From Gymnorhina tibicen (lineage: Eukaryota > Chordata > Aves > Passeriformes > Artamidae), in contig VXAZ01005568.1 of NCBI GenBank assembly GCA_013399875.1, positions 248,001 to 312,000 on the forward strand: a DNA stretch of 64,000 nt, given 5' to 3'. How positions within the stretch are numbered: the stretch's first letter is position 1; every line of letters starts with the position of its first letter. The notes beneath the pieces were generated by a model. That model ran no database searches and was not told the origin of the DNA. It saw nothing but the letters and a program-made list of their open reading frames with translations. Position numbers and translations under genes: made by a program. Shown piece after piece: positions 36,801 through 49,314 of the stretch.

Positions 36801-39800
36801 CAGCTGCAGAAGAGGCATCAGTCATGGGAAAAAAAAGTGCTTTTGGTGATTCTTTCCCTTTAATTTTCTTTCTTTTTTTTTTTTTTAAACCAAAATCATG
36901 TTTTTGGAAAAAGTTTGAAGAGTTTTACCCTGTTTTATTTTAAGAGATTGTTATCTGGCTATTCTTATTTTCCCATTCTTAATCTATTCAAGATTATTCT
37001 CTTCTTCCTTATTATTGCTTATTAAGATGAAAACACTGTTTATTAATTGATTAATCCAACTGATGTCACAGCAGTCAATAAGATTTCTTTCAGGGATAAG
37101 TGACCACATTAACGAAACTGTGTTGGTGATGTTCATTGTTTGCCATAGCCCAAGAGAGTCAACTTGTTCACCTTTGCATCCTCATCTTTGCATGCTCAGG
37201 TTTTCCTGAGCTTCCCCAATTTTCTGACTTGAGTCAATATTCCTCTCCCAAAGGCAACACCATTCAATCAGTGGTAATGCATACACAATGGGAGCTTTGG
37301 AGGTATCAGCATGACTCTGAAGACTGATCTCCCACCCACCTATAGTGTGCCTGATTGCTCACAAGTAAACACTGAGACAGTAGGATGTATTGTGAAGCTT
37401 AAGGAACAAGAGTGGGGTATATTTACTTCTCCACATATAAAATATTTCATATTTCTAAAATCCATGCTTATTGTGGATAGGACGACTATCATGCCTAGGA
37501 GAAATATTAAAGATGGTGCTAGGTGCAGAGCCTACATTTGGCTGATTCATGGGCAGGTGATTCATGTCCTGATTTGAAATATGTATTCTTCTTACCAGAG
37601 TTAAAGCATATGAGGGTGGAAAACATACAAAGAGACAGACACAGAAAATGAGATTCAGTTCATTTCACTGATCAAGAGCCAAATGGTCACAAGCTTTAGT
37701 AGAATTACCTCCCAGAAGATCAGCCCCTTTCTGATAAATGCAGTCATGTAACCGCTAGGGCATAAATCGTGCAAATTGAAGACTATAGTTCGAATATAAA
37801 TCTTTATATTAAGTTTAGTGAAATTTGGCATTGTGTGAACATTATTCATATCTATGAATCTTCAGGCACAAATCTTGTTGCATTTTATTTGTGTTATGAG
37901 GATATACGTTTTGCAAAAGTTTCATTCAGTGAATAGCTACCTTAATGAAATTGTGCTCTGGGAAGTTTATAAAAATTGGTTCATCTCCTTCACAGTGGAA
38001 AAACCTGAGCAGCGCTATTTCTGGTTTTATCTATTCATGTACACACACAGAGTTCAAGCATCTTATAAATGAAATGTACAACATCATTTCTGTATTAAGC
38101 TGGCAGAGTAAGTAAAAGCCTTGGTTAGTACATATTGAAAGGACGGTCAGGTTGCATGCTGAAAAAAAAAACCCACAGAAGAAATATTGTCCCTTCTAGA
38201 AAAGTGTACAGCTCTCCTCTCACATTAACCTGCACTGTTTCTGCCATCAGGGAGTTTGCGAAGTAGTGAAGCAGGACAGAAAGCACAGGAAAAGCCTTCC
38301 TCTGGGAAGCTTGTACTCAAATCAAACGTGTTGAAAGGACACAGACAGGGATGTCATTCAGGCTGGATAGCCCCACAGAGTTATTTCCAGGCTTATCAGA
38401 TCATGTTCCACTTGTCTGAATACTCTTGTTTTACTTCTGTGCATCAATACAAACTCAGCCCCCAGCACCAAAACCAGATTCATTTCCACAGTACAAAGGG
38501 CTTAACTGTGCTTTTCAGCAGGTTTTCCTCCTTCCTCTCTGCCCATCTTTCTCCTGGAATCGATTGCTGTTCCTACATTCAAATTCTGCATTTACAGTGG
38601 TGTAACTATTTCCTAGCTACAGCTTAGACCACAGAGCACATGCAATATCATACAGATTTGTAGGAACTTTCATAACAGTATGAAAGGTTGCAGAGGCTCC
38701 ACAGATGTAATAGAAGTTGCTGGCAACATTTATAAATGGATTTTATGGGTTATTACATAGTCCCGTCCACTGATCCATTTCTCTGGGACTGGGACTAGTA
38801 TTTCATGCTTCTGGAAAGTTCCAAGCACATAGTATTAAATCTGTTGAGGAGGAAAAAGAATCCTGCCAGTAAATTATTTCTTTCCCCTTCTCTACACTGC
38901 AGCACTTTGAAGGATCAGTACAGGCCAGGCTCATGCAGTTGGGCATGATTTCTGATTCTGAGTTAGGAAACAGAAGTACTGTGACCACTTAAAGGGCAGA
39001 TTCTTGCATTGACAGAGAACACACATTTAGCCCTCAAAAAACCTGCAGTGTTTCTCAGCATGGACTAACACAATCTTTGCAATATCATGCCAGTAAAATC
39101 CCTCAAATACTGGATTATGCTCTGTCTCATCCCCTTTGTGTTCATTGAATATATATGATGCTAGCTGGCTTGAAGGAATCTTTTCTTTTGATTTCCCAGG
39201 GGATATCCACTGAAGGTTTGATCCTGCAATACACTGAATACGCTGAGCATTTAAAGAAGCCAGAGGAATTTGAGAATGTAAAGCTATCTGCTGGCTGAAG
39301 ACATGAAGAGATGTGTTGCACCAGTTTTGTCGTGTGCAATGTTATGCCAAATATTTCCAGGATGGCAAGAAGAAACAAGAGTACCTCAAAAAAATAAACA
39401 AACGAAAAAGATCTAATAAGAAAAATACTTCCTGGAGACCTGGAGGGAGAAGAAAATCATACTGGATACACCACATTCCTGAACTTGCAAGGAGGATCTG
39501 GTTTCATGGCAAGGAGTTGGTCAGATCAGAAGACTTTCTGTGTTATCACTACCTGCACCACTCACACCTATTAAGTCCAACAGGAAACATATTTTGTGGA
39601 TTGGCTGGAAAACTAAGATAATAGGATACATTTAAAATACAGAAGTTTCCATCTGAGCATATGTTTATTGATTCTTGAATCTTTCAAAACCACATTAATC
39701 ATGCAAAAGGCAAAAATGTGACATACAAGTTTAGGACTGAAAGAAAAGGGAAGTGACTTTTTCACAGAGAGGGCTGTGTCAACATATTTCTGAAAATCAA

Positions 39801-40410
39801 TCAATAGTCAAATAAGTCTAGTGAAGAATTGAACACTCCTTCAGGGACTACAAGATGTAATACATTTTTTTTAAACAGTTTATAGAAAATATAGTTTGCT
39901 AATATAAAGAATAAGTGGATGTGTCTTTTCTTATTTCAAAAAGGAGTTCTATTTTTCCAGTAAAAATAAAAGTGGTCGCAGTGCTGATAGGAAAACTTAC
40001 TTATAATTTAGCAACACTTTGAAATATATTCATTTTGAAAAACAAAGAAACTTAAAGTAGTTCGTCCTCGGTATTCAAAGCTAGTCTTTATTCTGGGTAA
40101 AGACTGGAATTGGCTTCAGAGAATGACATTAGTGGGTTCTGGATCTAGCCCTTACACTCAAAGCTACTGCATGACCTTTTGCTATGCTTTATACACCACC
40201 AAGCACATGGAAAATGTTTAAAAATTAATACATGGATTTTTGTTTTTATAAGTGTCTGCAGCAGAAGGGATTTGTTTAAATTAAAAATGCATACTTAATG
40301 TGTTCACTTTCCAGATTCCTCATAATGGACAAGGTTTAAGCAGAGGATGGGTTAAATTTCTTACTTATGGCATGGTATGTGGCACAAATATTTCCCCAAT
40401 GCAAAATAAC
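36801..40410. other. unique non-coding DNA, no gene seen
   Basis: No gene was recognised. Contains a T run at about 36,872-36,886 and an A run near 38,162. The 123-codon plus frame at 38,256-38,627 has no domain, and no splice or promoter context suggests it is translated. Confidence 0.55.
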
Positions 40411-40448
40411 TGTGTGTGTGTATGTGTGTGTACACAAACACACAGACA
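40411..40448. repeat. TG/CA microsatellite with strand switch
   Basis: A TG run with one interruption (40,411-40,431) turns directly into a CA-type run (40,432-40,448). The two halves are partly self-complementary and could form a hairpin; alternating purine-pyrimidine runs can also adopt Z-DNA. Confidence 0.8.
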
Positions 40449-43400
40449 TGTAAATAGGAATGCAGGTATAATGTACATATACGTGAGCATGTGGGAGTGC
40501 ACATCCTTAGCAGCAACACAAAGAACCAATGCATATTGCAATTAAATGCAGTATGTAATTTCCCAGTTAAGATCAAGACCTGGGAAAGAAACTCTGTATG
40601 CAGGGCTGACAGTCCTCTGGGAAAAAGTCAGGAGAGTTGATACTTAAAAGGTTCGTTCACTGCTTCTTTCTGCTCTGAAAATGCTGAAAGGGAAACTCAG
40701 GTGCAGCATCTCCAAAAGCCTGCACCAAGAGCACTCCTGCCTGCCAAGGAGGAATGTGGTGGGAGAAGACCACCAGCTTTCATGCAGACCCTGCTCCTTC
40801 AACCAGCCTTCCTGTAACTGCTAGGAAGAAAGATGTGGCAATCCTAGGATGACTGTGATATCTGGGGGCAGAATCCTTTTACTAGCCAGGTGAAAATCCT
40901 TTTCTTCTAATGAGAAAACCTGTAGAACAGCTGTAATCCCACAGTTTTTTAGTCTTCATGGTTATCTTTTCATGTGTTTCCACTGAAGAATGCAGTGGGG
41001 GGGCCAGAGCTCTCTGTGAGGACATAGTGTTGCTACCTCTTATTAGACATTTCCATTTCTTCCAGCCTGGAAGCTTTCCCATACCTTATTAGATTTATTA
41101 ATGTGTGTTTATAATACTGCAGTTGTACTTTGATGATTTTAGGATGTCTGAGACTGGAAGGGAATGGGATGGCATTTCTAGTATAATTTGTTCTGCATAA
41201 AACCTGTTCCCATTAATACTCAAGTTCATTCTCTACTTGTGAAGCTACTGGACCAAATCAGCTCATGCTAACAGGCATGCTCTGCTGACAGCTCAAGAAG
41301 CTTTGCCAGTTGACACCAGCTAAGAATTTGGCTGCACAGTTTGAGGAAAGGAGGGACAAAGTTTAAAGAAGTGTTAGTATAAGTGTCAGATTGTATTTCC
41401 ACTTCCATCAGATCAAGTTTAGAGTAAGTTCATTTAAAGCAAGGGGTTTTTTTTCTATTTTCTTTGGTGTAATAAAAGAGAGTTTGTCCCTGAGAATTTA
41501 TGTCTTCAAAAATCTCAGTCAGGCAGAAAAAAATGCTTTTTAGCCAGTCTCTGAGATGCTAATGAAACTCAGAGCAACCCACTGATATGTAAAGTACCTC
41601 ATTTAACGGACTTACACACACATGTGTATGTGTATGTATACACACAAACACACAGTTTAACTGAAAAAAAAACAAACCCTAAGCAAAAGAAAAATCCTCA
41701 GGACTAGATACAGTACCCTTTAAGTACAGAGCTGTTTAAAATATCAATCTCCTTATTGTAATTTGATGTGTGAAATTCAGGCACGCATTTACAATTCAGA
41801 TCCTATTCCTTAGGGATTCCCATTTAGGGCCTGTTCGTATGATTTATTTAGTGCCTTTCTTCACTTACGCTTGAGATCGTTAGGTATAATGCACATATAT
41901 GCACAGGGATAAAATGTTTATCATCATTACTTCAATGAAGTCATTTGCCATCCTTGACACCCTCTAATGTCCCAAGTGCTTCAACCCACTGGCTCATTTG
42001 CCCAGCTTTGCTCTCTCTTCACTTTTTCATCTCAAATTCTCAATGTGTTCCCTTCATCAATCACGGATGTTTAGCGGGTAGCAGGAGGGAAGACAGCAGA
42101 ATAATTATCCAAATATAACAAAAGAAGGTCCCCTTTGTGATTCAGAAGGGACATGGATGGGGGAGGGGGAGCAGAGGAATCAGGAGTGTGGATTTCATGC
42201 TTCTTTGAAAACATTAATGATGTTTAATGGAAACCAAAGGACTCACTGGAAGTTGTCATGGTCTCAAATCCCACATAGCTAACGTGAGGACTTGGGCCCC
42301 CCCGAGCGTCCTCTTTCTGCTCTGCCTCTCATGGCCCCAGGTTGCCAGCATTTCACCACCACTGATGGTTGCAGTCAGCAACCACTTTGAATGTACCTTT
42401 TTGGATCTATTTTTCAAAAAACCAGGATCCAAATCACTGTGCCCTGACTACATTCAGCTAATTGGCCCTTGCTTTCAATGACATCCATGGTGTGGGGATG
42501 AACAAATTGAAGATGAAAGGGTGGGCTGGGGTGGGGGCAGGGGAAGTTAGCATGGCCTGGGGCACAGTGTCATGCACAACTGGGGAGAGGCGAGAGAGTG
42601 TGGGGTCCCCAGGTGGCTGTGTGCAAGGTGACTTTTCCACTTTGAGAGAAGATTGGTCTCTCACATTTCTCTGCCTCCCTGGTACGGGCACCAGCTGCAA
42701 CATGGTATTTCTCTACAACGTGAAAGAAGGGATGTACAAAAAGCCTTGCAGAGTCTAATGCTGGGGAGACAAATTCTAGAGATGTTCGTGCTCAGGAAAA
42801 CAAATATTTTTAGGGGTGCTTCAGAGCTCAGTCAAATAGTGGATGTCAAAGTGTGCTAGGGTTGGGACAAATTAAAACAGAAACTTCTCATGTAGACCGC
42901 AAAACCAACACGGAGTAAAAAGCAATCCTTTTGAAACAGAATCAAGCAATTCAAGATGGAAATGAACAACTATTTATCTATTTATTTTTCCCAGTAAGTC
43001 CATGCTGGGCTTTGATCACTTACTCAAACATTAATATTTTGCCTCACTATTTTGCAAAATTCAGTCAGAGTGACAGTTACCAGAAAGAAAGCTCAAGGTT
43101 TCTGAATGCTACCTGACACTTTAAAGTACACCAATAAACAAATAGCTAGTCATAGCAAGAACTTTATTTTTCTTTCAGTTCACCCTTCTCCCTTTCCCTA
43201 AATATGAAGAACTTTGCCATGCGCTTAGATGGTAGACCTGACATAATCATGGAAACTCTTCACAGAGAGATAGCTTGTGGTCTTCATAGAAAACACAGCA
43301 GCAGTGTTTGTCTCTAATTACAACAGGAAATAATGGCCTTGAACATATCTGCTGCATCAGCTGTTAGAGGCAAATGTTCTGCCAGGGAATTCCCAAGCCC

Positions 43401-43584
43401 TTTGTCCACAGCTATAGGGAAAGAAATGGAAGATGAACTGCTGGTACTAAAACAAAAGCTAGAATCTATACCTCTACAGAAAACTAAATGTTCTAGATTT
43501 GCCTTTCTTTTTTTAAGGACTATATATAACCTGGGATACTTGTCATCTACTCCAGTTTAAAGTATGTGAGCTAGAGCTCATAGC
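40449..43584. other. unique non-coding DNA, no gene seen
   Basis: Apart from the compound microsatellite at 41,616-41,655, nothing is recognised. The line 'gagactggaagggaatggga' near 41,151 faintly resembles the 3' end of some reptilian CR1 elements but is too short to annotate. A GC-richer patch lies at 42,290-42,720. Confidence 0.5.
41616..41655. repeat. CA/TG/CA compound microsatellite
   Basis: CA units at about 41,614-41,622, then TGTA/TG units to 41,638, then CA units to 41,655. It shares acacaaacacacag with the microsatellite 1.2 kb upstream, probably by convergence of simple repeats. Confidence 0.75.
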
Positions 43585-43770
43585 TGGTCACTAGAGTCCC
43601 CACAGACTTCTCCAGTCTTCTCGAATCTCTCTAACACATTAGTCTCCACAACATTCGATGGTAATAAATTCTACTGTTTAATGAGGCAGTGTATGAAAAG
43701 AAAATAATGGACTTTTCAGGATCTTTGATAGAGATTTGTCATTTTTGTTACCTGAAAGTGAAAAGAGTGC
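43585..43770 (-). repeat. L3/CR1-like ancient LINE fossil
   Basis: The plus strand reads 'tctccacaacattcgatgg', then 'taataaattctactgttta', then 'gcagtgtatgaaaagaa'. Order and spacing match the reverse complement of the 3' part of L3-type LINEs, known across amniotes, where the blocks are roughly 'ctccacaacatcctgtggca', 'atgagttccacaggttaa' and 'gctgtgtgaagaagta'. Strongly diverged, 3' fragment only; both ends are uncertain. Confidence 0.5.
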
Positions 43771-45179
43771 AGTTTTTCTTAGCCATTTTTCATGCCATAT
43801 CTTAGTATGTCAAAACCAAAGTAGAAGAGCCGGTCTTTCACAGTTTTTTCTCAGAATTATATGTTGGGACCTTTTTCTGCTTTTCAGAAATGGTCACTTC
43901 TAGTTTAACAAACATTCAACATTCACTCACTCACTTTTCCTGCTGAGTGGTTTGATCTATTTTCTTCTCCTTTCAGAGCCTTCAGGAGGAGATTAGAAAG
44001 AGTGTGCTTGAAGATTATGAAAGAGATAACAGAGTTTATCACAGCTGCTTTGACCCTTGCAGAGTCTGAAACATAGTTTGAGCCACAACCTTAACAAGTG
44101 ATGGTTTTGTTTCGTCTCTTTTTTCTGATCTGAAGTATAAAAACAGTGCACTGTGGCACAGAAATGCATTATAAAGCTATGGAGAAAAAGCAGAAAGTAA
44201 ATTCCTCCAAAGGGAAAATGAATCAGGATTCTTTCCAGGGGAATGGATAGAAATGTAAAACTCATACAGGCAGAGTACTTATCTATGGCATTTATTTTTG
44301 GCTAATACTCTTTAAAGCAATACTTGGAGTGATTTAAGCACTTCTCTTTATGTCCACCATGTAATTTGCTATTCTGTATTACCTCTCTGGACTGGTAAAT
44401 ACCAAATAAATACAGACGTTTCTTAAAAAACCATTCAGAATGCTACTCATGTCCTGGAAATAAAAGGAATTTGCAAATGTTAGTTTGTTTTGGTTTTTAC
44501 CTGATGCAAAAGGCCTATTCTGCAGCATTATTTTATTTTCACACTGGAACTTACAATTCATGGTACCTGATCTGTATCTTTTACTCTCCTGAATGCTTTT
44601 CCAAAAGCAGGTAGCATGTGTCCAATGTATTGAAATCATACAAGACCATGACTCCCATTTCCTTCATGTCAGACCCAGCTCTTCAGGGTGAATGTGCTAT
44701 GTAAATAAGAGGTAGAACAGCAACAACAAGTCCTCTGTGCTTGAGGTCCTGGCTGGAAATTGTTCCCTGGACCTTTCCTTCCCCAGGGCAGAAATTTTAT
44801 GCCCCAGGCCCTTCTCTCTTGGAGAAACGTTTATTTCTATGAGTGTTGCTGGGGGCATCCTGAGTTAGCTCTGCTAACTTCATTTCATACAAGATGCTCC
44901 ATACCTCAAAAACTTGGCAGTCTGAACACAGGAAGTTAAACAGTCAAACTCCAGACATGCCACTGTAGAACTGTTTTCCCCATTCCACATTGTCATGGTA
45001 TCTTTGCACAGTCTTAACATCACATTTAGAAAGCAACAGGATATTTTCCTTCCAAAAATGTCCCTCCTCTATGGTCAGTGACATCTGGCTCTGTTAAGGA
45101 CGTTTTCCTCTTTCTTGGGATTCAGAAGTTACAGAAATAAAACTCCTCTTTTCTGACACGCCAAAAGAATAAATGCAGC
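43771..45179. other. unique non-coding DNA, no gene seen
   Basis: No gene or clear repeat was recognised. Minus-strand frames at 43,993-44,265 and 44,379-44,639 have no domain. Confidence 0.5.
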
Positions 45180-45470
45180 CTTGCAGGGCTCCTGGCTGAA
45201 TCAGGATGTTAATGAGTAGGGAAACAGCAGTGAAGATGATGGCTAACCAATCAATAATGACTGAATTACAGTTTAAAAACTGGATGTGTTAGATAGTTAT
45301 TAACAGTGTAATTATTCATAAATGTGCCTAATTATTCATAATTATTCAGAAACCTTATTACTTCCCTGATTGTCATAAGTGATCTCCGAGGCCAATTATT
45401 ATTTGATTATGGCCACAGGACTCTATGTTGGTATTACTCCTTTTGTCCTAGAAAAGTACAGAGAAAGCTG
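45180..45470. other. candidate conserved element with homeodomain-type sites
   Basis: An AT-rich block in which the word taattattcata occurs at 45,309 and 45,329, followed at once by a third partial copy (attattcag), giving closely spaced TAAT/ATTA cores. Nearby are gtgatctccgaggccaatta near 45,379 and ccaatcaataatgactgaat near 45,247 (CCAAT- and PBX-like). No open frame. Homeodomain binding and conservation are inferred. Confidence 0.28.
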
Positions 45471-45599
45471 GTGAAGTGAAACTCGTGGAGGACTATCTGC
45501 ACTGAGTAGTCCTTTAAGAACAAAAAGCTTGTGATTTGAAAGCCTCTGTTGTGTTTCCTCTTAGCTCTTTCTTCAGATCTCCTTGATTCCTTTATTACA

Positions 45600-45700
45600 G
45601 AAGCTGCTGCTGCCTAATTAGGGTTTTCTTGTTGTAATTGCTGCATTTGATATCTTAATAGTGTTACAGCGAGTGTGAGGGAGGAAGGGGGAAAGGGGCA
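45600..45700. other. candidate conserved element
   Basis: Contains gctgctgctgcctaattagg (45,602-45,621) with a perfect palindromic homeodomain core CTAATTAG, and gttgtaattgctgcatttga (45,632-45,651). Probably part of the same cluster as 45,180-45,470. Inference from motif content. Confidence 0.2.
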
Positions 45701-46119
45701 GAGGGACTATCAATGCACGTGTTTGTGGAGAAACCGAAAGCTCCCCAGGCTGTATGACTGAGCCAGAAAGGCCCAGGAGCCAAATCCCAGCTAGCTCAGG
45801 TATCTTGTAACTCAGCAGGGAGCTCTGTCAGATGCAGCTAGGGTAGTTTCTAGCCCCCGACAATAAGAATGACAGTGCCTTTCCCCTTAAACAAACAGCT
45901 GGGCTTGATTAGTCATTTCCACAAAAACAGGTGAGAAAATTGTATTTTATATTTGCTTACATTTGACTCACAGGAATGTAAACTCAAACCTAACTGCAAG
46001 CTTGGTGAAGTGCTGAACCAGATGTATCCAGGGTGTTGATGCAATCAGACCTCATAATCAGAAAATCTGGGATTTTTGTCGGAAGACACTTCACTAATCA
46101 AACAGGAGCGTCAGCTTCT

Positions 46120-46300
46120 TTCCACTCTCTTTCCTCCCCTGAAAACATTAGAGCCATTATATTGTGGGGCGGCATTAGTCATGTTAAATTAGCATATAGA
46201 TGAGTTCTGGGGGTAGGAAGGAGGGGGAGATAGGTTATGATAACCTGATGCTGTAATGCAGAAATCTTTTGGCTTATATACCAGGCCCCACAGTGCCCTG
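46120..46300. other. candidate conserved element
   Basis: Unique block with ttatattgtggggcggcatt (46,156-46,175), then 'agtcatgttaaattagcata', and a GT-box-like ggggcgg that is rare in this AT-rich setting. The cluster from 45.2 to 46.3 kb could be one regulatory domain. Inference from texture only. Confidence 0.18.
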
Positions 46301-46424
46301 AGCTTGTTGCACAGGGGAAAATGTAGTTTCCCAACAGGGATGCAACCAGCTTCTATTGTGTGATTTTACCGACAATTTTTAATAAGAAAACACACACCCA
46401 AGCACTGAAGAATCGTGAATCAAG

Positions 46425-46500
46425 CACCACAGAATCATCCAATTGTCTTAAAAATCATGAGAGTCAAAACCCCTTTTTTTTGTTTGTTTTTTATCTCTTG
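46425..46500. repeat. possible ancient interspersed repeat
   Basis: 'caattgtcttaaaaatcatg' followed by 'agagtcaaaacc' and a T-rich run resembles a diverged repeat seen in reptile genomes with 'cttaaaaatcatgaga' words. I cannot assign a family, and the match is short. Confidence 0.2.
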
Positions 46501-49111
46501 GTTTTTATCTCCTCTTACTGAATAAGAAGGGCTGGAAACCTCTTTGCACTGACAGCCAAGATTGTCCTTCTAATAACTTGAAGGGGTAATAAAGAAAAAC
46601 ATTAGACACTGCAAGGGCTGTCAGGTCCATTAGTGGCTCACAACCACTATGGTGTGAAAAGAAGGGCTGCCCAGCCGTGTGGTCATTTCAGCATCCCTTG
46701 ATCCAAAATGTACATGTCACAGCAGGGGGTTCAGTGGGAAGCATTATGGTTCCTCTGACTCTTCCCCATCCCATTATCACAAAGTCTGTGCCCAGGTACT
46801 GTCATGCATGTATATTTGAGTGCTGTCCTCACTTCAGGAGGCAAGGCCAGATTCTGGTTGTAGTTACAGCTCTGTACCCCTGGAGCTGTTTCACACATGG
46901 CAGTGGAATCTAGGAAATGAGATTTCCATCACTGTTGTCTGATGGTACTCTCACAGTTGAAGATATGGTGGAAAATAGTTTCATGCTGAGAGAGTGCTAC
47001 CAAGAAATACAATAGTTCAGCAGCAGCTGAAATGTGTATATACATAGTTCTGGATTTCTTAAAATCCCTTGTGAAGTTTAACAGGGGCATTTCTTCTTTA
47101 TGTCAGACTATGTGATATAAACAGTCAAATACTAGTAACCCCCTTGTTTTGCAGCATTGTCTAGAATTTCTGTGATAGGGAATAAAACCATTAAACAATT
47201 ACAACCATTTGGTCTTTTGTGATGGCTTCAATAAATGACAGTAGGTCTCAAATAGCACAAGTTGCTGTGTTCAACAGTAACATGAAAGAATATACTTGAT
47301 TTTTCAAGGTGTCTCTGTGTAGGAATAAGAGTTTTGCAAGATGCATGCTTACAGTCTGCACTTTTGCAAAAAGTATAGAACAGAAGGTTTCTATTTTCTT
47401 TAGAATATATAACCAAAAAAAGGGAAATACTACTCTGTCAGACAAAGACTGAAGACCGCTTCCTCCTTCAGAATTCTTTATTTCACCTCAGAAGTGAAAT
47501 TTCTTTAGTAATATTTGCATACCTTTGGTCTTTTCTCATCAAAATTGTGATAGAAATTCAATTTCTACAAGTGCTATGGGGAAACCAGTGCTCAGTTTGC
47601 ACACTGGGGATACTTCCAGGACATTCTGACATGACTTGACATAGTAGGACAGAATGCTTCACAAACTCTTTGACAAGATCTGTCAGAATGGAAGTCAGGA
47701 ATCTTATTTTGCCACAGTTCAGGCTCTGCCATATTACAGCACACAAGTCTCAGTGAGTCAGATTAGGACATAACTTCAGATTTTGGAAATAGGATGGTTT
47801 CTCTAGAATTTTGTAATATGGACATAAATTGATTTCTTCTGTTCACCTAATATTACTTCAGCTAAGACCTGCTGCAGGTCTGCTTGGAACAACTCAGTCT
47901 AGGCCCAAAAATGCAAAGTTAAACTAGCTGCTAATACCACTAGGTATATCTGATCTGAGATTAAAAACAGAGTTCATATCTGTAAACAGTCTCTCTGAAC
48001 TTTTTTGACTACTGAGTATGTGTTATTTATCTCTTATCAATGCAGAAAAGGGGAAGAAAGTGTGAAAAATGTTAAATTCACTTTTAATACTACAGCGTAA
48101 TTGCTAAGGCAGGGCAAAATATCATATATACCTTTTCTAACACGGCTGCAGCTTTCTGACTTGTAACACAAGCTATAGCTACCACGCTGTCTTCTGCTTC
48201 GCTGACTCTCAGTGAAGTATATTTCACTGTAAGCTAAAGGGTAAAGCTTTGATTGTTCTTAACTTATATAGGATGACAGCTTAATTTTGCTAAATCCTGA
48301 GCCTGAAAAATTAAGAAGATGCTTCCTTTCCATGTATCTGAAAACCCAAGGCTGCTTTGCCACAAACCACCACAAACAGCCATGATGTATTCTATTAAGC
48401 AAAGTTAAGCAAAGCTCTAAGCAAACCCTCACAGGCACTATAAGCTACAACCCTACTGCAGAAAAAAACCAACCGAAAAACCACAAGAGAAAATGGTTGC
48501 AAGTGTGTGTGTTATTTGTTCCCCCTCCCTTTGTGGCTTCAAAGGGTGAAAATGGAAGAATGTGACTGCAGAGCATAATGGGTCAACACTGCAGCTCTGA
48601 TCGCTGGAGCATACACTCTAAATTTCACGCTACATTAGGTAGATTTTTAAACCTAATCTGCTGCTACGACTGTTTTATTGGTAATTCTATGAAGGTACAG
48701 ATTTCTTGACAACAAGGGAGATGTAAGAGAGGTACTTGGTAATCCACAACTTTGTGACACCCCAGTGACCCAGCAGTCCAGCACATTCAGTGCACCTTGG
48801 CTCAAGGGGGTGCACCATAACAAGCCTCCTTTCAGCTCTCATTCTCCTCTGTTGTGACAGTGAAGGGCATTCATTTAAACAATTACAATTTTTTCCGTGG
48901 TGTCCACATAACTCCGATTTATTGATCTAGTAAGTGTGTATTCTGCACTGAAAGCTTCACAGATTGGCGTAGTTTTAAAACCAGCTCCTGTGTTCAGCCA
49001 AGCCCTGTTTGAGAGATGGAGAAGGCTTTGGTTTACTCTGCCTCAGAGCTGTTAAAATGCTGTATAACAGTACCATTCACTTTTTTGTTTTTCCAATTTA
49101 AATTTCTGCAG
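46501..49111. other. unique non-coding DNA, no gene seen
   Basis: No gene or RNA gene was recognised. Short repeats of 'taagcaaa' occur at 48,397-48,428. Open frames are below 80 codons. Confidence 0.5.
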
Positions 49112-49314
49112 TTTAAAATAAACCTTGGCCAGAGTGATGCAATTGCTGAGCTAGAGAGCTATGGTTACCCTTTCTGTGCCTGGCTCCACTGGTGTTTCAA
49201 TATTCCACTAAAAACAGAGCAGCAGCAACAAAAGCAACTGGAGCTGCAGAAAAGGCTTAAATATGAGCTGTGCATCTCTGCCATGATGGAAGCACTTCTG
49301 GTCATCTGTGGGTG
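49112..49314 (+). other. candidate internal exon, 203 nt, gene unknown
   Basis: A long pyrimidine tract (ttttttgtttttcc from 49,081) leads to the acceptor ctgcag ending at 49,111, and a consensus donor gtgagt starts at 49,315. Only one of the three frames is open through the whole segment (67 codons plus 2 nt). It begins FKINLGQSDAIAELE and includes EQQQQKQLELQKRLK, a charged, glutamine-rich, possibly helical stretch. The frame continues upstream to an ATG at 49,016, and past the donor it meets a stop at once, which suits an exon edge. No domain is recognised. A chance frame or a lncRNA exon remains possible. Confidence 0.25.

Noticed and set aside
37788..37802. gttcgaat, resembling a tRNA B-box
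   Set aside because: No A-box or cloverleaf can be folded around it; surrounding DNA is AT-rich and unstructured.
38256..38627. 123-codon plus-strand open frame
   Set aside because: No recognisable domain or compositional coding signal; no conserved neighbour exon.
48397..48428. Repeated taagcaaa words considered as a tandem or CRISPR-like array
   Set aside because: Only three irregular short copies without spacers; CRISPR arrays do not occur in vertebrate nuclear DNA.
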